From contig NC_019702.1 in assembly GCF_000317085.1 (NCBI RefSeq), positions 1-64,000 of the forward strand: a stretch of DNA of 64,000 nucleotides. Reading direction: 5' to 3'. This document shows positions 9,450-19,551 of the stretch, one piece after another. Every line of letters starts with the position of its first letter. Position 1 is the stretch's first letter. Both the position numbers and the translations under genes were made by a program. The notes below the pieces were generated by a model, which was not told the origin of the DNA, did no database searches, and saw nothing but the letters and a program-made list of their open reading frames with translations. This DNA comes from Synechococcus sp. PCC 7502 (lineage in GTDB: Bacteria; Cyanobacteriota; Cyanobacteriia; Pseudanabaenales; Pseudanabaenaceae).

Positions 9450-10283
9450 CTAAATAAGGTTATGTAATGCTTGAGCAAATTGGGTATGGAGATGATGGCT
9501 CGCTTTAAAGGCAATAATATGTGCTTGGGGCAGAAATCCTAATAAACTTAAATCTCCGATCAGGTCTAACAGTTTATGGCGACAGGCTTCATTTTCAAAT
9601 CTGAGGGGTGGATTCAGCCATTTTTGATCATCACAGACGATGGCATTTTCTAAACTGCCACCTTTAATTAGTCCCTGCGATCGCAAATACTCTATTTCCT
9701 TTACCATCGTAAAAGTTCGGGCAGGAGCAATATTCTGAGCAAATTCTGCACTCAAATTTTCCAAATTAGGACACCAACTAAACCACTGCTGGGCGATCGC
9801 TTGGGCGGGAAACTCAATGCCATAGGTAAATCGCAGTCGATCACTGGGTACAGCCATGACGAAACTATCACCTTTATAAACAGAAATAGGAACTTGAATT
9901 GGTTTTAAGTCGGTAGCGATCTCCGATTGTGCAGTAATTCCTGCTGTAGCGATCGCCTGCACCCAAGGCAAAGCTGACCCATCTAAAATTGGTAACTCCC
10001 CGTGATCAATTTCGATCCGAGCATTGTCTATACCCATACCCACCAAAGCCGCCAATAGATGTTCTACGGTGCGAACAGTTTTATCCCCGTGACGCAATTC
10101 CGTTGATAAAAGTGTTGATGCCACTGCTTGCCACTGGGCGGGAATTAATTGATCATCAATCACAAAATATCTGCCCGTATTTACTGGAGCAGGACAAACT
10201 AAGACTGTGGCTAGTTCCCCACTATGCAAACCCACACCCTGAAGGCTAAATGCCGTGGTGATCGTATTTTGACTTCTTGGCAT
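9450..10283 (-). CDS. lpxC: UDP-3-O-acyl-N-acetylglucosamine deacetylase LpxC
   Basis: LpxC is the zinc-dependent deacetylase that commits to lipid A synthesis. The protein shows the N-terminal GVGLHSG, the zinc-ligand region VEHLLAAL and the C-terminal HKLLDLIGDL. I chose the ATG at 10283 (277 residues, MPRSQNTI). The open frame extends to a TTG at 10313, but that would add ten hydrophobic residues absent from the family. The gene follows the 561-residue conserved gene closely and is likely in the same transcript. Confidence 0.95.
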   Translation of the reverse strand: MPRSQNTITTAFSLQGVGLHSGELATVLVCPAPVNTGRYFVIDDQLIPAQWQAVASTLLSTELRHGDKTVRTVEHLLAALVGMGIDNARIEIDHGELPILDGSALPWVQAIATAGITAQSEIATDLKPIQVPISVYKGDSFVMAVPSDRLRFTYGIEFPAQAIAQQWFSWCPNLENLSAEFAQNIAPARTFTMVKEIEYLRSQGLIKGGSLENAIVCDDQKWLNPPLRFENEACRHKLLDLIGDLSLLGFLPQAHIIAFKASHHLHTQFAQALHNLI

Positions 10284-10309
10284 AGTAAAAATTAACAGAA
10301 AAAATAAAA

Positions 10310-11995
10310 TCAAAAATCCAGATCAAAAATATCCGCAGTCTTAAGTACACCTAAGTCTAATTCCGATGGCTCAATTAATGCAACCTCATAATAAGCAAGA
10401 ATATGATTGAGACTAGGTTTACCCTTTGTTGCTCCCGATACCCCCATGGCAATAACTACACCACAAATCCCCTCAGTTTGCTCACAGCGTCGTAACCACC
10501 TTTGCCGCATTTCCCGATCAGGGGGATAATCATCTTCGCTAAATTCACCAAATAAATGTAGTTCGTCGTTACCCATAACCAAAAGCCCTAATTCAGAGCG
10601 ATCTCCCATATATTCCGCAGGGTTAAAACAAATTCCCCTAATTCCGCCCAGAGCAAGGATTTGATCAATCAGTTCTAAGGCTTTAGGACGTGATGTTTGT
10701 AACAGTAATACCGAAAAAGCATCTCCAGTACGGGGAAAAGCTTTGCTTGCTAATAAACAGTAATTGAGCTTCTGCTCTCGCCATAAATCCACGCCTTCCC
10801 ATGAAATTCCTAACAACTTGACCACAGTGTTATCTGGTAATAGGTCTTGGTGAATTACAGTTTCCCCCTCATCTTCGGCAATTTGTTGAATCTCCGCTTC
10901 TAAATCGGGAGCAGTTTTGACGGTTACACGCAATTCCTGATTAGGCTCATCCAGTTCTGAATTCTGATCCAAAGTCTGAGGCTTAATTTTATAGGAACCC
11001 TTAATTACTCCATATTCGCCCTTTTCTAGCTGAGCTTTATGACTGGCAATAAACATATTTAAGCTTTGCATTGCCACAGTTAAAGGAATAGCTTCCTCTT
11101 CGTATAAGAATGGTCTACCACCTTCAAGGGGGTCTAAAATCCCAAAAATTGGATGCACATCATCCTCAGTGTCATTATTATTAACTAAATTATTAGGTAA
11201 CCAGCCTTGATTACGAATTGCCCAAATTTCATGTTCTGATAAGGACTCATTGGATTCAAATAACGTAAACATACATTCTTGGTGCAGGAATATCTCTTCT
11301 AGATCATCATTTTCATCCTCAGCCACTAGCTGTCGAAAGCGCACAAGGGAACTGCGGGAAAGGTAAAAAATTACACCCCTCTCCATGCCCAAATGCCCCA
11401 TGATCACTGCATACAGGGTACCTATATCCCACCGATTAATTTCGATCGCCAAAACTTGATGATCCCACATATATCGCCAGGGGCTACTACGCCAAAGTAG
11501 GTTTGCTTGGTGATATAGAGCCTTTGCCTGAGATGCTGGTACCGTAGGTGGAGGAGCTTGGTTGTGCTGCACTAAATTCTCAAAAATTTCATCAATCATC
11601 GGTAAATGATCAATGTGTTCAACGCAAATATCTAGGCTTTGTAAAACTCCCCGTAAATAAAATTGTAAAGAGCGATCGCGCACCAGAATTTTTTGAGGAC
11701 GACTAGGCTTACTCGGACTTTGGGGACGCTCCATTGCCTGTAATAATGCCCGTACAATTGCCTCATTACCGACCCTAGGCTTGACTATATCCATAGAACG
11801 CACTACTCCCATGGTGCCATCTACCCAAAGAATGTACTGGGGTTTATCTTCTTGGGTATGATCAGCAATATGAATGAGGTTACTACCATCTTGCTCATAG
11901 ATTCTTGGCAGCGATCGCCGATCACCCTCCCACACAGAGTTAGATTGGGGAATTTGTTTAAGACGACGAATGGTCGAATTTTTAAGGGCTGTCAT
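10310..11995 (-). CDS. Conserved cyanobacterial protein, DUF6930-like
   Basis: This protein of 561 residues has no catalytic motif that I recognise. The N-terminal region containing ILWVDGTMGVVR resembles the DUF6930 family of cyanobacteria, though that assignment is tentative. Acidic stretches are frequent and there is no signal peptide or membrane segment. The open frame begins with TTG at 11998, but an ATG one codon later (11995) is the better start. lpxC follows about 27 bp downstream in the same direction. Confidence 0.65.
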   Translation of the reverse strand: MTALKNSTIRRLKQIPQSNSVWEGDRRSLPRIYEQDGSNLIHIADHTQEDKPQYILWVDGTMGVVRSMDIVKPRVGNEAIVRALLQAMERPQSPSKPSRPQKILVRDRSLQFYLRGVLQSLDICVEHIDHLPMIDEIFENLVQHNQAPPPTVPASQAKALYHQANLLWRSSPWRYMWDHQVLAIEINRWDIGTLYAVIMGHLGMERGVIFYLSRSSLVRFRQLVAEDENDDLEEIFLHQECMFTLFESNESLSEHEIWAIRNQGWLPNNLVNNNDTEDDVHPIFGILDPLEGGRPFLYEEEAIPLTVAMQSLNMFIASHKAQLEKGEYGVIKGSYKIKPQTLDQNSELDEPNQELRVTVKTAPDLEAEIQQIAEDEGETVIHQDLLPDNTVVKLLGISWEGVDLWREQKLNYCLLASKAFPRTGDAFSVLLLQTSRPKALELIDQILALGGIRGICFNPAEYMGDRSELGLLVMGNDELHLFGEFSEDDYPPDREMRQRWLRRCEQTEGICGVVIAMGVSGATKGKPSLNHILAYYEVALIEPSELDLGVLKTADIFDLDF

Positions 11996-12185
11996 CAAGA
12001 ACTCCGAACAAAGCGAACTGCAAATAGCTGATGGGATAAAAGTTTTAGAAATACTTTCGCATTACTATATTAAGCAACCATGCACACAAAAACTAACTTC
12101 ACCAGTTAACATAGTTAAATAGTCAAAAAGTACGTAATTAAAAAGTAAGCAGCTAAACACTAATCACATAATCATACTTAAATCT

Positions 12186-12380
12186 ATGGACGAACTTAAA
12201 CCGATCTTGCAAGAGCTAACCCTCCAACCTACAGCATTCCTCGGTGGTCTAGTTGCGGGCTTTCTGAGACTTGACTTAAACGAAGACCCCCTTAAAACTT
12301 GGCTTAGTCAGCAGGGAGTAGCCACAAAATCTACCACCACTCCAAAACAGTCAGGTCCGCAATCCATATCCATCGATTAG
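12186..12380 (+). CDS. Small conserved cyanobacterial protein
   Basis: A 64-residue protein of unknown function. The segment FLGGLVAGFLRLDL (about 19-32) looks like an amphipathic helix and is followed by a charged patch and a polar Thr/Ser/Gln tail. It lies about 100 bp upstream of the Tic20 gene in the same direction. After the TAG stop (12378-12380) the same frame remains open for 23 codons to TAA at 12450-12452 (see findings). Confidence 0.7.
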   Translation: MDELKPILQELTLQPTAFLGGLVAGFLRLDLNEDPLKTWLSQQGVATKSTTTPKQSGPQSISID

Positions 12381-12478
12381 CAAAAACTCACTGGAATTCA
12401 TCCTAGAACTGTCGAATGGACTGTCAAACGTAACCTTGCCCGTGCAATTTAATTAATAACTAATTAATAATATCAATA

Positions 12479-12988
12479 ATGACTATCCGTGGCTCAGCAA
12501 CCTTAACCGATAAACTTTGGGGTTCCTTACTTTATGCCCTGCCTATGGCATCGGTGGTCATACCCTATGGACTACCGATATTTAACCAAGTTCCCTATAT
12601 TGTTTATCCTTTTCTGCCTTTCATTGCCTTACTAGGGGTATTAAATATTCAAATCATTCCCCAACTGATTTCTGTGGATGTGTTGGTGTTTCTATGTCTG
12701 TACTTTTTTGTGGTTAGAAATATTAAAATCTCCCACTTTATTAGGTTTAATGCCATGCAGTCAATTCTTCTCAGAATTATCTTGATCCTAATTCAAGTAA
12801 TTAGTAGTCTATTGGCTCCAGTGATTGGCAGTTTAGGGGCAATGCAGTTTCTAGTTGAGGTTTTTGCTAATACAATTTTTATGGGAATGACGGCTGCCTG
12901 TGTCTATGCGGTGGTGCAAACTATCCGTGGTGCCTATGCCGAAATGCCGATTGTATCTGATGCTGCCTATTACCAAGTTCCCTACTAA
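12479..12988 (+). CDS. Tic20 family membrane protein
   Basis: This is a 169-residue protein with four membrane segments. The start DKLWGSLLYALP and the central HFIRFNAMQ motif are characteristic of the Tic20/Ycf60 family. In chloroplasts Tic20 is part of the inner-envelope import channel; the role of the cyanobacterial homologue is not settled. The end of the gene overlaps the convergent permease gene by 4 bp. Confidence 0.9.
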   Translation: MTIRGSATLTDKLWGSLLYALPMASVVIPYGLPIFNQVPYIVYPFLPFIALLGVLNIQIIPQLISVDVLVFLCLYFFVVRNIKISHFIRFNAMQSILLRIILILIQVISSLLAPVIGSLGAMQFLVEVFANTIFMGMTAACVYAVVQTIRGAYAEMPIVSDAAYYQVPY

Positions 12989-13968
12989 TCCAGTTCTTCT
13001 AGGCGAATTCTTGGATCAACGGCTTTTAAGAGTAAATCTGCCAGTAGGTTACCAATTACCAGCATCAAAGTACCAAGGGTTAGTCCCGCCATGACTAAAT
13101 TCACGTCCTTTTGCTGAACTGCTTGTAATAGAAGTTTACCGAGTCCGGGTAGCCCAAAAAAGTATTCCGTAATAAACGACCCGCCCAGTAAGCCTGAAAG
13201 TTCAAAACCCAATAGCGTGATTAGGGGATTAATAGCATTGCGTAGGGCATGGACATAGATCACCTTATTTTCAGGTAATCCCTTAGACCGAGCCGTTTTG
13301 ATATAGTCTTGGCGCAATACATCGAGTAAATTTCCCCGCATTAAGCGTTGCAGTCCCACAAAGCCAATTATCGTTAAAGTAAATACAGGTAAGACTAGAT
13401 GATAGCCAATATCAATAATTTGACCAAACCAATTGCGATCGCCAAAATCAATGCTAGTCAGACCGCCCACGGGGAATAATGAAGTACTTTGGGCAAACAT
13501 TAATACTAAAATTGCCAAAATAAAACTGGGAAACCCTTGGATTATATAGCTGACAACTTGAATGGTTTGATCTAGCTTAGTGTTTTGCTTAACTGCACAA
13601 AATATCCCCAAGGGAATAGCGATCGCCCAAGTAGTAACTAAAGAAGCAAGTGCCAAAATTAAAGTATTCCCCGCCCTCTCACTCACAAGCTGAAATACAG
13701 GGGCATTACCTTGGCAAGTTCGACCCAAATTACCCTGTAAGGCACTGCCAAGCCAGTTGCGATATTGGATCAAAATTGGCTGATCATAACCTAGCCTCGC
13801 TTTTTCGGATTCAATAAACTCCTTAGAAGTAGATGGGTTGAGCTTAACATCGGTAAAACAGTCTCCGGGTGAAAGCTTCAGCATGACAAAGCTTAAAACT
13901 GATACGAGGAATATGACTAAAACCGCTTGTCCTAGTCGTTTAAGGATATAGGCGAAATTATCATTCAT
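12985..13968 (-). CDS. ABC transporter permease, DppB/OppB type
   Basis: A 327-residue inner-membrane permease of the peptide/nickel ABC transporter class. It has about six membrane segments, the conserved start FAYILKRLGQAVLVIF, and the EAA-like loop region around ARSKGLPENKVIYVHALRNA. The matching DppC permease, ATPases and binding protein are not next to it, as is common in cyanobacteria. Its start overlaps the stop of purD by 4 bp, so the two are translationally linked although functionally unrelated. The transported substrate cannot be told from sequence alone. Confidence 0.92.
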   Translation of the reverse strand: MNDNFAYILKRLGQAVLVIFLVSVLSFVMLKLSPGDCFTDVKLNPSTSKEFIESEKARLGYDQPILIQYRNWLGSALQGNLGRTCQGNAPVFQLVSERAGNTLILALASLVTTWAIAIPLGIFCAVKQNTKLDQTIQVVSYIIQGFPSFILAILVLMFAQSTSLFPVGGLTSIDFGDRNWFGQIIDIGYHLVLPVFTLTIIGFVGLQRLMRGNLLDVLRQDYIKTARSKGLPENKVIYVHALRNAINPLITLLGFELSGLLGGSFITEYFFGLPGLGKLLLQAVQQKDVNLVMAGLTLGTLMLVIGNLLADLLLKAVDPRIRLEELD

Positions 13969-15263
13969 GGTGATTTAATGTTTAGCACCTTTGGTACTTC
14001 TATTACCCCAATATCACGGCGATAGTTTGCTCCATCATAACTAATATGACTAACAGCCCGATAGGCAGTGGCGATCGCTTCATTGAGTTCCTTCCCCGTA
14101 GCACTTACGCCTAATACTCTGCCCCCATTCGTGACGAGGCTTTTATCTTTGATTTTAGTACCAGCTTGAAACACTGCTGCCCCGTTTTCTTCAGCCTTTT
14201 TAATGCCTGAAATTAATTTTCCGCTTTCCGTGGTTTCAGGATAGCCCGCACTGGTCATAACTACACACACTGAACTGCCGGGTTTCCAACTGATGGGTAG
14301 AAACTGCCCTAGTCTTTTTTCCACACAGGCTAGTAATAAATCTTCAAGGGGTGAATTCAGTAAGGGTAAGATCGCCTGGGTTTCTGGATCACCAAATCTG
14401 GCGTTAAATTCAATGACCTTGGGCTTACCTTCGGGAGTAATCATTAAGCCCGCATACAGACAGCCACAGTAATTTATGCCGCGATCGCGTAAAGCTGCAA
14501 TGGTTGGTTCCAAAATCGTAGTTTGAATTTCTGCCATTAACTGGGGGGTAGTAATTACACTAGGGGCATAGGCTCCCATGCCACCAGTATTTGGTCCCAG
14601 ATTACCTTCTTTAAGCCTTTTGTAGTCTTGGGCAGGAAGTAGGGGACGAATTGTGTCTCCATCCGTAACCGCAAGGATTGATACCTCTTGTCCCGCTAAA
14701 TATTCTTCAATTAAAACCCTTTCCCCCGCCGTACCAAATTGTCCCGTAAACATTTGCTCGATCGCCCCTAGAGCCTGATCCAATGTTGTAGCAACCGTTA
14801 CCCCTTTCCCACTAGCCAACCCATCAGCTTTAATAACAATAGGAATACTTTGCGATCGCACATAGGCTTTTGCCAACTCAGGGTCTGTAAACGTGGCACT
14901 GGCAGCCGTAGGAATCCCCGCACTGATCATTAATTCCTTAGCCCAAGATTTACTAGATTCAATTTGAGCGGCAACTTGAGTTGGTCCAAATACGGGTAAA
15001 TTCGCATCATGAAAGTAGTCCACAATGCCCATGGCTAGGGGTAACTCAGGTCCAATCACGGTTAAAGCTACGCCCTGTACCGATGCAAACCGCCTAATTC
15101 CTTCAAAGTCACTCACAGCAAAGGATAGATTTTGACATTTGGGCATAGTGGCAGTTCCACCATTACCCGGAATACAGAGAATTTGGGTGACTTTTTCCGA
15201 TTGGGCAAACTTCCATGCAAGGGCGTGTTCTCGACCACCACTACCTACGATTAAAACTTTCAA
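13965..15263 (-). CDS. purD: Phosphoribosylamine-glycine ligase
   Basis: PurD joins glycine to phosphoribosylamine using ATP, the second step of purine synthesis. The 432-residue protein has the N-terminal GSGGREHALAW, the ATP-grasp core with GGMGAYAPS, and the metal-binding EFNARFGDPETQ. Length is typical. The start is TTG at 15263, the only codon that gives the family N-terminus MKVLIVGSGG. A DppB-like permease gene overlaps its 3' end. Confidence 0.97.
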   Translation of the reverse strand: MKVLIVGSGGREHALAWKFAQSEKVTQILCIPGNGGTATMPKCQNLSFAVSDFEGIRRFASVQGVALTVIGPELPLAMGIVDYFHDANLPVFGPTQVAAQIESSKSWAKELMISAGIPTAASATFTDPELAKAYVRSQSIPIVIKADGLASGKGVTVATTLDQALGAIEQMFTGQFGTAGERVLIEEYLAGQEVSILAVTDGDTIRPLLPAQDYKRLKEGNLGPNTGGMGAYAPSVITTPQLMAEIQTTILEPTIAALRDRGINYCGCLYAGLMITPEGKPKVIEFNARFGDPETQAILPLLNSPLEDLLLACVEKRLGQFLPISWKPGSSVCVVMTSAGYPETTESGKLISGIKKAEENGAAVFQAGTKIKDKSLVTNGGRVLGVSATGKELNEAIATAYRAVSHISYDGANYRRDIGVIEVPKVLNIKSP

Positions 15264-15334
15264 GTCTGTACCTATGTGCTGATTTAATATTTGCTGATTT
15301 TAAAATGCTGATTAGGCATAGATTATAGCAAGGT

Positions 15335-15625
15335 TCAAAACTCAAATACCCAAATTATCCAGCCTTTTTTCGCAACTGTGATTACATACTGGGAAGATAG
15401 ACGGTTGATGATTTTTTCTACTTCTGCCCAGGTTGTACATACTCTAAATATGCTGTAGGTATGATTTTCATAGTCTAAAGCGGCAATGGGTTTATCTAGG
15501 TCGGGCAGTTTCACATGGCGATGGCGAACTTGAGCAGGAAGAATTACAAAGCGATCGGTATTGGTACCAAGACGAAACAGATCGGTATTATTGAAATTGT
15601 CACCTAAGTCAGAAGCTTGAGTCAT
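15335..15625 (-). CDS. Small conserved hypothetical protein
   Basis: Not recognised. A 96-residue protein with an acidic N-terminus, a central basic stretch (QVRHRHVKLPD) and an aromatic C-terminus (KKGWIIWVFEF). No membrane segment. The gene is upstream of purD in the same direction with a 70 bp gap. The amino-acid composition is normal for a real protein and the ATG is clear. Confidence 0.6.
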   Translation of the reverse strand: MTQASDLGDNFNNTDLFRLGTNTDRFVILPAQVRHRHVKLPDLDKPIAALDYENHTYSIFRVCTTWAEVEKIINRLSSQYVITVAKKGWIIWVFEF

Positions 15626-16010
15626 AGATAATCATTATTAACTTTTAACTCATTTATAATTGCACCGATCTGGGTGGAATCTAGTAAGAATTTATGCTTT
15701 AGTAGTGAAACAGTTCATAGGCTAGATCGCTTAACTGGAAATCTATCGGATTGGGATAGTCTCGTTTCTGATAGTGATCAAGAGGGCTGAAACAACTACA
15801 AGTTTTACTAGTTCTTCAAAGGGAAGTCTTTCTTGGCTGAGATTAAAGATGGCTTTGTCTAAGATAGTCAAGCTCGTGCTACTTTATGTCCGTTAGTAAT
15901 GGCATAACTTCTGGCTGGCACTTAAAATCATCAGGATTGGTTAATCTGATAAACTAGCAAAACCGAATCTACTTATTAAAGTAAAAATCTAAAGTAAAAA
16001 TAAATTTCCG
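15626..16010. other. Intergenic region upstream of leuS
   Basis: 385 bp between divergent genes. It should carry promoters for the small minus-strand gene and for leuS. A possible decayed reading frame lies on the minus strand at 15699-15883. An imperfect hairpin (ATCAG-ATT / AAT-CTGAT) lies near 15930-15950. No RNA gene recognised. Confidence 0.5.
15699..15883 (-). pseudogene. Possible decayed coding remnant
   Basis: On the minus strand one frame stays open from 15883 with protein-like sequence (FNLSQERLPFEELVKL), then a neighbouring frame continues with RDYPNPIDFQLSDLAYELF to a TAA at 15699-15701. A single frameshift near 15780 would join the two. No family recognised. The plus strand is also partly open here, so this may be chance. 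Confidence 0.25.
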
Positions 16011-18575
16011 ATGGAAACGAGCAAGTACAATCCCCAAACTATAGAACCAAAGTGGCAGCAAATCTGGAAGGAGCAGCAATTAGATCAAACTCCTGAACCG
16101 TCGGATGATCGCCCTAAATTCTATGCTCTTTCTATGTTTCCCTATCCATCGGGAAGCCTGCACATGGGACATGTTAGAAATTACACAATCACCGATGCGA
16201 TCGCTCGTTTTAAGCGCATGAGTGGTTATCGAGTTCTACATCCTATGGGTTGGGATGCCTTTGGTTTACCTGCGGAAAATGCGGCAATAGATCGAAATAC
16301 TCACCCTGCTACGTGGACTTTCCAAAATATCGAGCAAATGCGATCGCAACTTAAACAGATCGGACTTTCCTACGATTGGGATCGAGAATTGGCAACCTGT
16401 GCCCCCGATTATTATCACTGGACACAGTGGTTATTTTTAGAGTTTTTAGGTGCAGGATTAGCATATCAAAAGGAAGCCACGGTAAATTGGGACCCCATTG
16501 ATCAAACAGTTTTGGCAAATGAACAGGTAGATAGTGATGGTCGATCTTGGCGATCAGGTGCAAAGGTGGAAAAAAGAAAGCTGCGCCAATGGTTCTTTAA
16601 GATTACTGACTACGCTGATCGCCTACTTCAAGATTTAGACCAACTGCCCCACTGGCCCGAACGGGTAAAAACCATGCAGGCAAATTGGATCGGTAAATCC
16701 ATTGGAGCCGAACTTACCTTTCCCATAGTCCAACCTTCGGAAACAGCAGCAAAAATAACTGTATTTACTACTCGCCCCGATACTATATATGGTGTGAGTT
16801 ATGTGGTGCTTGCGCCTGAACATCCTTTAGTTAAGGAAATTACTACAGCAGAGCAGAAGGATCAAGTAGAAGCGTTTATTACTGCCGTGGCTAGTATTAG
16901 TGAAATCGATCGCACCGCCGAAGATAAGCCCAAACAAGGAGTCTTTACAGGTGGCTATGTGATTAATCCATTCACAAATCAAGAAGTTCCGATCTGGATT
17001 GCTGACTATGTTCTCCTTGAGTATGGCACTGGGGCAGTGATGGGAGTTCCAGCCCATGATGTTAGAGACTTCGCTTTTGCTAAACAATATGGCTTGCCAA
17101 TTCAGCAGGTGATTATCTCTAATTCTCAAACAGAAGTAAAAGAACTAAAATCTGCCTATACTGAAACTGGCATTATGATCCAGAGCGATCGCTTCAATGG
17201 ACTAGATTCAGTCACAGCCAAAACTAAAATTATTGAATATGCTGAAGCCAATAACTGGGGCAAAGCTCGCATTCAATATCGGTTGAGAGATTGGCTAATT
17301 TCCCGTCAAAGATATTGGGGTTGTCCGATTCCAATTATTCACTGCCCTGATTGTGGTATTGTCCCCGTACCCGATCAAGACTTACCCGTGGAATTGCCTG
17401 AAAATGTGGAACTGACAGGAAGAGGCGGATCACCCTTGGCACAGTTATCAAGCTGGGTGAATGTTAAATGTCCAAAGTGCGGAACCCATGCCAAACGAGA
17501 AACCGATACCATGGATACTTTCATTGATTCCTCTTGGTATTATTTACGCTTTACCGATGCTAAAAATCCTAAAGAAGCCTTTACCAAAGCAAAGGTGAAT
17601 GACTGGATGTCTGTGGATCAGTATGTGGGTGGAGTTGAACACGCTATTTTACATTTACTATACTCACGGTTTTTTACTAAGGTTTTGAGCGATCGCCACC
17701 TTCTGAATTTTAATGAACCATTTCAAAGACTCCTAACCCAAGGGATGGTGCAAGGGCTAACCTATAGCAACCCCAAAAAGGAAGGTAAAGATAAATGGAT
17801 TTCTTCAACCCTAGTCAATCCTGCTGATCCCCGTGATCCAGAGACAGGTGAACCCTTGGAAGTTGGTTATGCCACCATGTCTAAATCTAAAGGTAATGGC
17901 GTATCTCCACAACAGGTAATTGAGAAGTATGGAGCCGATGTGATGCGAATGTTCGTTTTATTCAAGGCTCCCCCCGAGAAAGATTTAGAATGGGATGAAG
18001 CAGATGTAGAAGGACAATGGCGGTTCTTAAATCGAATTTGGCGATTAGTTACAGAATTTGTTGAAGCTCAGCCTAAGATTACTGATATTCCTGATAAAAA
18101 TCTTAAAAGAGCCATACATACTGCCATTAAGGAAATTACTGAGGACTTAACAGGAGATTATCAGTTAAATACTGCTATTTCCGAACTGATGAAGCTCAGT
18201 AATGCCCTGCAAGATAGTTCCGATAAGGCATCTTTCACATTCAAGGAAGGAATTGAAACTTTATTAATTTTGCTAGCTCCTTTTGCTCCTCACATTGCCT
18301 GTGAACTTTGGTCAATGCTGGGTTATCAGAACACAATCCTGACCCATAAATGGTTGGTACATGATCCTAATGCTTTAATTGTGGATGAGATTACCCTCGT
18401 CATTCAAATAAATGGCAAAGTTCGAGGTAGTATTCAGGTTCCTTCAGGAGCGGATAAGACAGCTTTAGAAGAGTACGCCCGCAATTCAGAGGTTGCTCAA
18501 AAATATTTAGAAGGGAAAGAAATTAAAAAGGCGATCGCTGTACCGGGGAAACTAGTAAATTTTGTAATTTTATGA
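16011..18575 (+). CDS. leuS: Leucyl-tRNA synthetase
   Basis: LeuRS charges tRNA-Leu. The 854-residue protein has the class I signature HMGH (51-54), the catalytic loop MSKSK (623-627), and the editing domain with TTRPDTIYG that removes mischarged amino acids. A zinc-like CPDCG/CPKCG pair occurs in the catalytic insert. Length is typical of bacterial LeuRS. Its stop overlaps the next gene's start (ATGA), so it heads a tight run with the hypothetical membrane protein, dnaE-C and mobA. Confidence 0.98.
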   Translation: METSKYNPQTIEPKWQQIWKEQQLDQTPEPSDDRPKFYALSMFPYPSGSLHMGHVRNYTITDAIARFKRMSGYRVLHPMGWDAFGLPAENAAIDRNTHPATWTFQNIEQMRSQLKQIGLSYDWDRELATCAPDYYHWTQWLFLEFLGAGLAYQKEATVNWDPIDQTVLANEQVDSDGRSWRSGAKVEKRKLRQWFFKITDYADRLLQDLDQLPHWPERVKTMQANWIGKSIGAELTFPIVQPSETAAKITVFTTRPDTIYGVSYVVLAPEHPLVKEITTAEQKDQVEAFITAVASISEIDRTAEDKPKQGVFTGGYVINPFTNQEVPIWIADYVLLEYGTGAVMGVPAHDVRDFAFAKQYGLPIQQVIISNSQTEVKELKSAYTETGIMIQSDRFNGLDSVTAKTKIIEYAEANNWGKARIQYRLRDWLISRQRYWGCPIPIIHCPDCGIVPVPDQDLPVELPENVELTGRGGSPLAQLSSWVNVKCPKCGTHAKRETDTMDTFIDSSWYYLRFTDAKNPKEAFTKAKVNDWMSVDQYVGGVEHAILHLLYSRFFTKVLSDRHLLNFNEPFQRLLTQGMVQGLTYSNPKKEGKDKWISSTLVNPADPRDPETGEPLEVGYATMSKSKGNGVSPQQVIEKYGADVMRMFVLFKAPPEKDLEWDEADVEGQWRFLNRIWRLVTEFVEAQPKITDIPDKNLKRAIHTAIKEITEDLTGDYQLNTAISELMKLSNALQDSSDKASFTFKEGIETLLILLAPFAPHIACELWSMLGYQNTILTHKWLVHDPNALIVDEITLVIQINGKVRGSIQVPSGADKTALEEYARNSEVAQKYLEGKEIKKAIAVPGKLVNFVIL

Positions 18576-19438
18576 AAAATAATGGTTCTAAAAAGATTAG
18601 TCCAACCTTAGAATCCTTAAATATATTTTTCAAGACCTTGGGACTCATAGTTTTCTGTGGAGCAATAATTCCTTTTGTAGTGATTTGGTGGCTTTCTCGC
18701 AGTTTAGAGCAGGCAATCATCCTAGCTTTAGTCTTTGACATAATGGCGATCGTGCTTTTTTTGGGATCGGTCAAATCTAAAATTGTACAATCGGCGGTAA
18801 TTCCTGCAATGGTTACAACTAGTATTGATAACTATCCCCGACTTGATCGCAGCTATCTGGATAACTATACTCAAAGACTGGAATCTTTAGGATTTAAGCA
18901 TTTAGGAGATATAGGTCTAGCGGGAGAACAAACCAAACTGAATACAGGTGTAGCAAGAATTTTCTGGCATCCCGAACATAACTGTTTATGTGAAATCGGG
19001 CAGAATTTTTCTGGAACAGACTCTAATAAAGATGTACCTATGCGTTGTGTCTTTGGCAGCCTTTTTGATAAAGCTTGGACATTGGCAACTTCTAACATGG
19101 CTAATGTTAATGGCATTGTTTATATGATGCGCCGACCTAAAAGTTTATGGCAAAGGTATCCTGAATATGGTCTTGCCGAAATCGAAAGTTTATTAAGAAA
19201 GCATTTGGACTTGCGAGAAGAAATATCAAGTACTCTCAATTTAGCGGTACAAGCTAATTTAACCTTAGAAGATTACATTCACCATGAGGAAGATCAAGGA
19301 GTTCAACGTCATTATGCACTAGAAAAAAAGAATATTCTAGTAGGACTAATAGAAGCCTATCTATTTGAACTCAAGCCTAAATTTGAATGGCTAGGGGACT
19401 ATGCTAAATTTGCTAAAAGGAATAAAAAGCAAGGTTAA
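18572..19438 (+). CDS. Conserved hypothetical membrane-anchored protein
   Basis: Not recognised. The 288-residue protein has two adjacent membrane segments near the N-terminus (about 22-40 and 45-65). The rest is probably cytoplasmic and without a known motif. Its ATG overlaps the leuS stop by 4 bp, and it ends 5 bp before the dnaE-C start, so translational coupling on both sides is likely. Function unknown. Confidence 0.75.
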   Translation: MKNNGSKKISPTLESLNIFFKTLGLIVFCGAIIPFVVIWWLSRSLEQAIILALVFDIMAIVLFLGSVKSKIVQSAVIPAMVTTSIDNYPRLDRSYLDNYTQRLESLGFKHLGDIGLAGEQTKLNTGVARIFWHPEHNCLCEIGQNFSGTDSNKDVPMRCVFGSLFDKAWTLATSNMANVNGIVYMMRRPKSLWQRYPEYGLAEIESLLRKHLDLREEISSTLNLAVQANLTLEDYIHHEEDQGVQRHYALEKKNILVGLIEAYLFELKPKFEWLGDYAKFAKRNKKQG

Positions 19439-19443
19439 AATTA

Positions 19444-19551
19444 ATGGTTAAGATCGTAAGTTGTAAACCCCTTAGAGTCCAAACTGTCTATGATATTGGG
19501 GTCGAAAAGGATCATAACTTTATACTAGATAATGGCTTAGTTGCCTCTAAT
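19444..19551 (+). other. C-terminal fragment of the split DnaE intein
   Basis: 36 codons encode the IntC peptide, ending in Ala-Ser-Asn directly before the Cys+1 codon (TGC at 19552-19554). It is the same size as the known Npu and Ssp DnaE IntC pieces. Splicing motifs are all intact. Confidence 0.95.
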
